Of a DNA stretch of 5,598 bases, positions 5,063-5,598 are shown piece by piece. This DNA is from Nitratiruptor sp. (lineage in GTDB: Bacteria; Campylobacterota; Campylobacteria; Campylobacterales; Nitratiruptoraceae). Numbering within the stretch: the stretch's first letter is position 1; every line of letters starts with the position of its first letter. The stretch is from positions 1 to 5,598 of the forward strand of contig WGBB01000058.1 in assembly GCA_015494505.1 (NCBI GenBank), in the 5' to 3' direction. Position numbers and translations under genes: made by a program. The notes beneath the pieces are model-generated. The model made no database searches and was not told the DNA's origin. It saw nothing but the letters and a program-made list of their open reading frames with translations.

Positions 5063-5598
5063 TTTTTATCCTTCGAAAAACTTTTTCCACTATTATAGCG
5101 TATTTTTTTGTTTGCCAAATAGTAGATGGCTCGTCCAAGCCCCACAAGCACATAGAGGGTGATAGTGAGCGTGACAAATTCCGCAGGATAGAGGAAAAGC
5201 AGTGCCACGATGACTATCATCAAAATGAGAATCTTAAAAACGTGCGGCCGCTGCAAGTCTATCTTTTTGAAACTTGGATAGCGTACGTTACTCACCATCA
5301 AAAAGGCTACGCCAAGAGCGAGAAGCAAAATAAAAAAAGCAAGGGATTCGAGCTCATATTTGCGATAGAGCAGCACCCAACCCGTCACAAACACTGCAGC
5401 CGTGGGAATCGGCACACCGATAAAGACGCTGGGCTCGCTGTTTGGCGCCATGACGTTGAAACGTGCTAGACGAATAGCGCCGAAAACCACGAAGAGCGCC
5501 GTCACCAGTGAGCCAAATTTCCCATACTGATGTCCGATAGCCTGGTAGAGCAAAATCGCAGGTGCTACGCCAAAGGCCACGATATCGGCCAAGGAGTC
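5059..5598 (-). CDS. pssA: CDP-diacylglycerol-serine O-phosphatidyltransferase, 5' end outside window
   Basis: Inner-membrane enzyme that joins CDP-diacylglycerol and L-serine to make phosphatidylserine, the precursor of phosphatidylethanolamine. The window holds the last 179 residues; the gene continues past the right edge. It opens with DSLADIVAFGVAPA, the end of the CDP-alcohol phosphatidyltransferase motif DG-x2-AR-x8-G-x3-D-x3-D, so the last two catalytic Asp residues (codons at 5598-5596 and 5586-5584) are present while the first part of the motif is off the edge. Further PssA marks are GAIRLARFN, FIGVPIPTAA and VSNVRYPSFKKIDL. Hydrophobic segments alternate through the rest and the tail is basic (KKIRYNSGKSFSKDKN). 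The TTG at 5592 is an internal Leu codon, not a start. The stop TGA at 5061-5059 overlaps the start of the leader ORF, and leuA follows on the same strand. Confidence 0.93.
   Translation of the reverse strand, partial: DSLADIVAFGVAPAILLYQAIGHQYGKFGSLVTALFVVFGAIRLARFNVMAPNSEPSVFIGVPIPTAAVFVTGWVLLYRKYELESLAFFILLLALGVAFLMVSNVRYPSFKKIDLQRPHVFKILILMIVIVALLFLYPAEFVTLTITLYVLVGLGRAIYYLANKKIRYNSGKSFSKDKN
5092..5118 (-). promoter_or_regulatory. Candidate promoter of the leader-leuA transcript, inside the pssA 3' end
   Basis: On the minus strand a perfect TATAAT (5097-5092) follows TTGGCA (5118-5113, 5 of 6 to TTGACA) with a 15-nt A-rich spacer, shorter than the ideal 17. Transcription would begin near 5085, about 12 nt before the AAGGA of the leader ORF. 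This is the best two-box promoter in the window and would allow leuA to be transcribed independently of pssA, with the leader at the very start of the mRNA. Confidence 0.5.

Noticed and set aside
5592..5598. TTG at 5592 as the true start of a short pssA
   Set aside because: The frame continues upstream with Asp-Ser before it, forming the conserved DSLAD of the CDP-alcohol motif, so the gene runs off the window.

Overview
The window looks like a chromosomal segment of a Campylobacterota (epsilonproteobacterial) genome, probably a free-living sulfur or hydrogen oxidiser of the Sulfurovum / Sulfurimonas / Nitratiruptor kind. This rests on the style of the encoded proteins, the pssA-leuA gene order, very tight gene packing, and promoters with a good TATAAT -10 box but little recognisable -35. 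It is an inference; there is no rRNA or other marker here to fix the genus.

Layout, left to right: the last codons of an unidentified + strand gene (to 70); serS, seryl-tRNA synthetase (+, 102-1346); an unrecognised, AT-richer membrane-anchored protein (-, 1337-2350) whose end overlaps serS tail to tail by 10 nt; a short divergent promoter region (2351-2445); an EI24/CysZ-type membrane protein (+, 2446-3372); leuA, 2-isopropylmalate synthase (-, 3369-4919), overlapping the EI24 gene tail to tail by 4 nt; a 139-nt leuA leader region (4920-5058); and the 3' three-quarters of pssA, CDP-diacylglycerol-serine O-phosphatidyltransferase (-, 5059 to the right edge).

The most interesting part is the stretch between pssA and leuA. 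Here I read a 25-codon ORF (- strand, 5062-4985). It has a correctly spaced Shine-Dalgarno sequence, a consensus TATAAT about 30 nt upstream inside the end of pssA, and a C-terminus encoded by Leu-Leu-Leu-Cys-Leu codons just before the stop. That is the signature of a leucine-sensing leader peptide for leuA. No intrinsic terminator hairpin follows it. Instead the RNA is C-rich and G-poor across the Leu codons, so if attenuation happens it may be Rho-dependent or translational. A second TATAAT lies between the leader and leuA and could give a leader-less transcript.

The other notable structure is a strong intrinsic terminator hairpin placed exactly on the interlocked stop codons of the EI24 gene and leuA. 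The window has no RNA genes, mobile elements or CRISPR that I can see, and no stretch over 300 bases without a gene.
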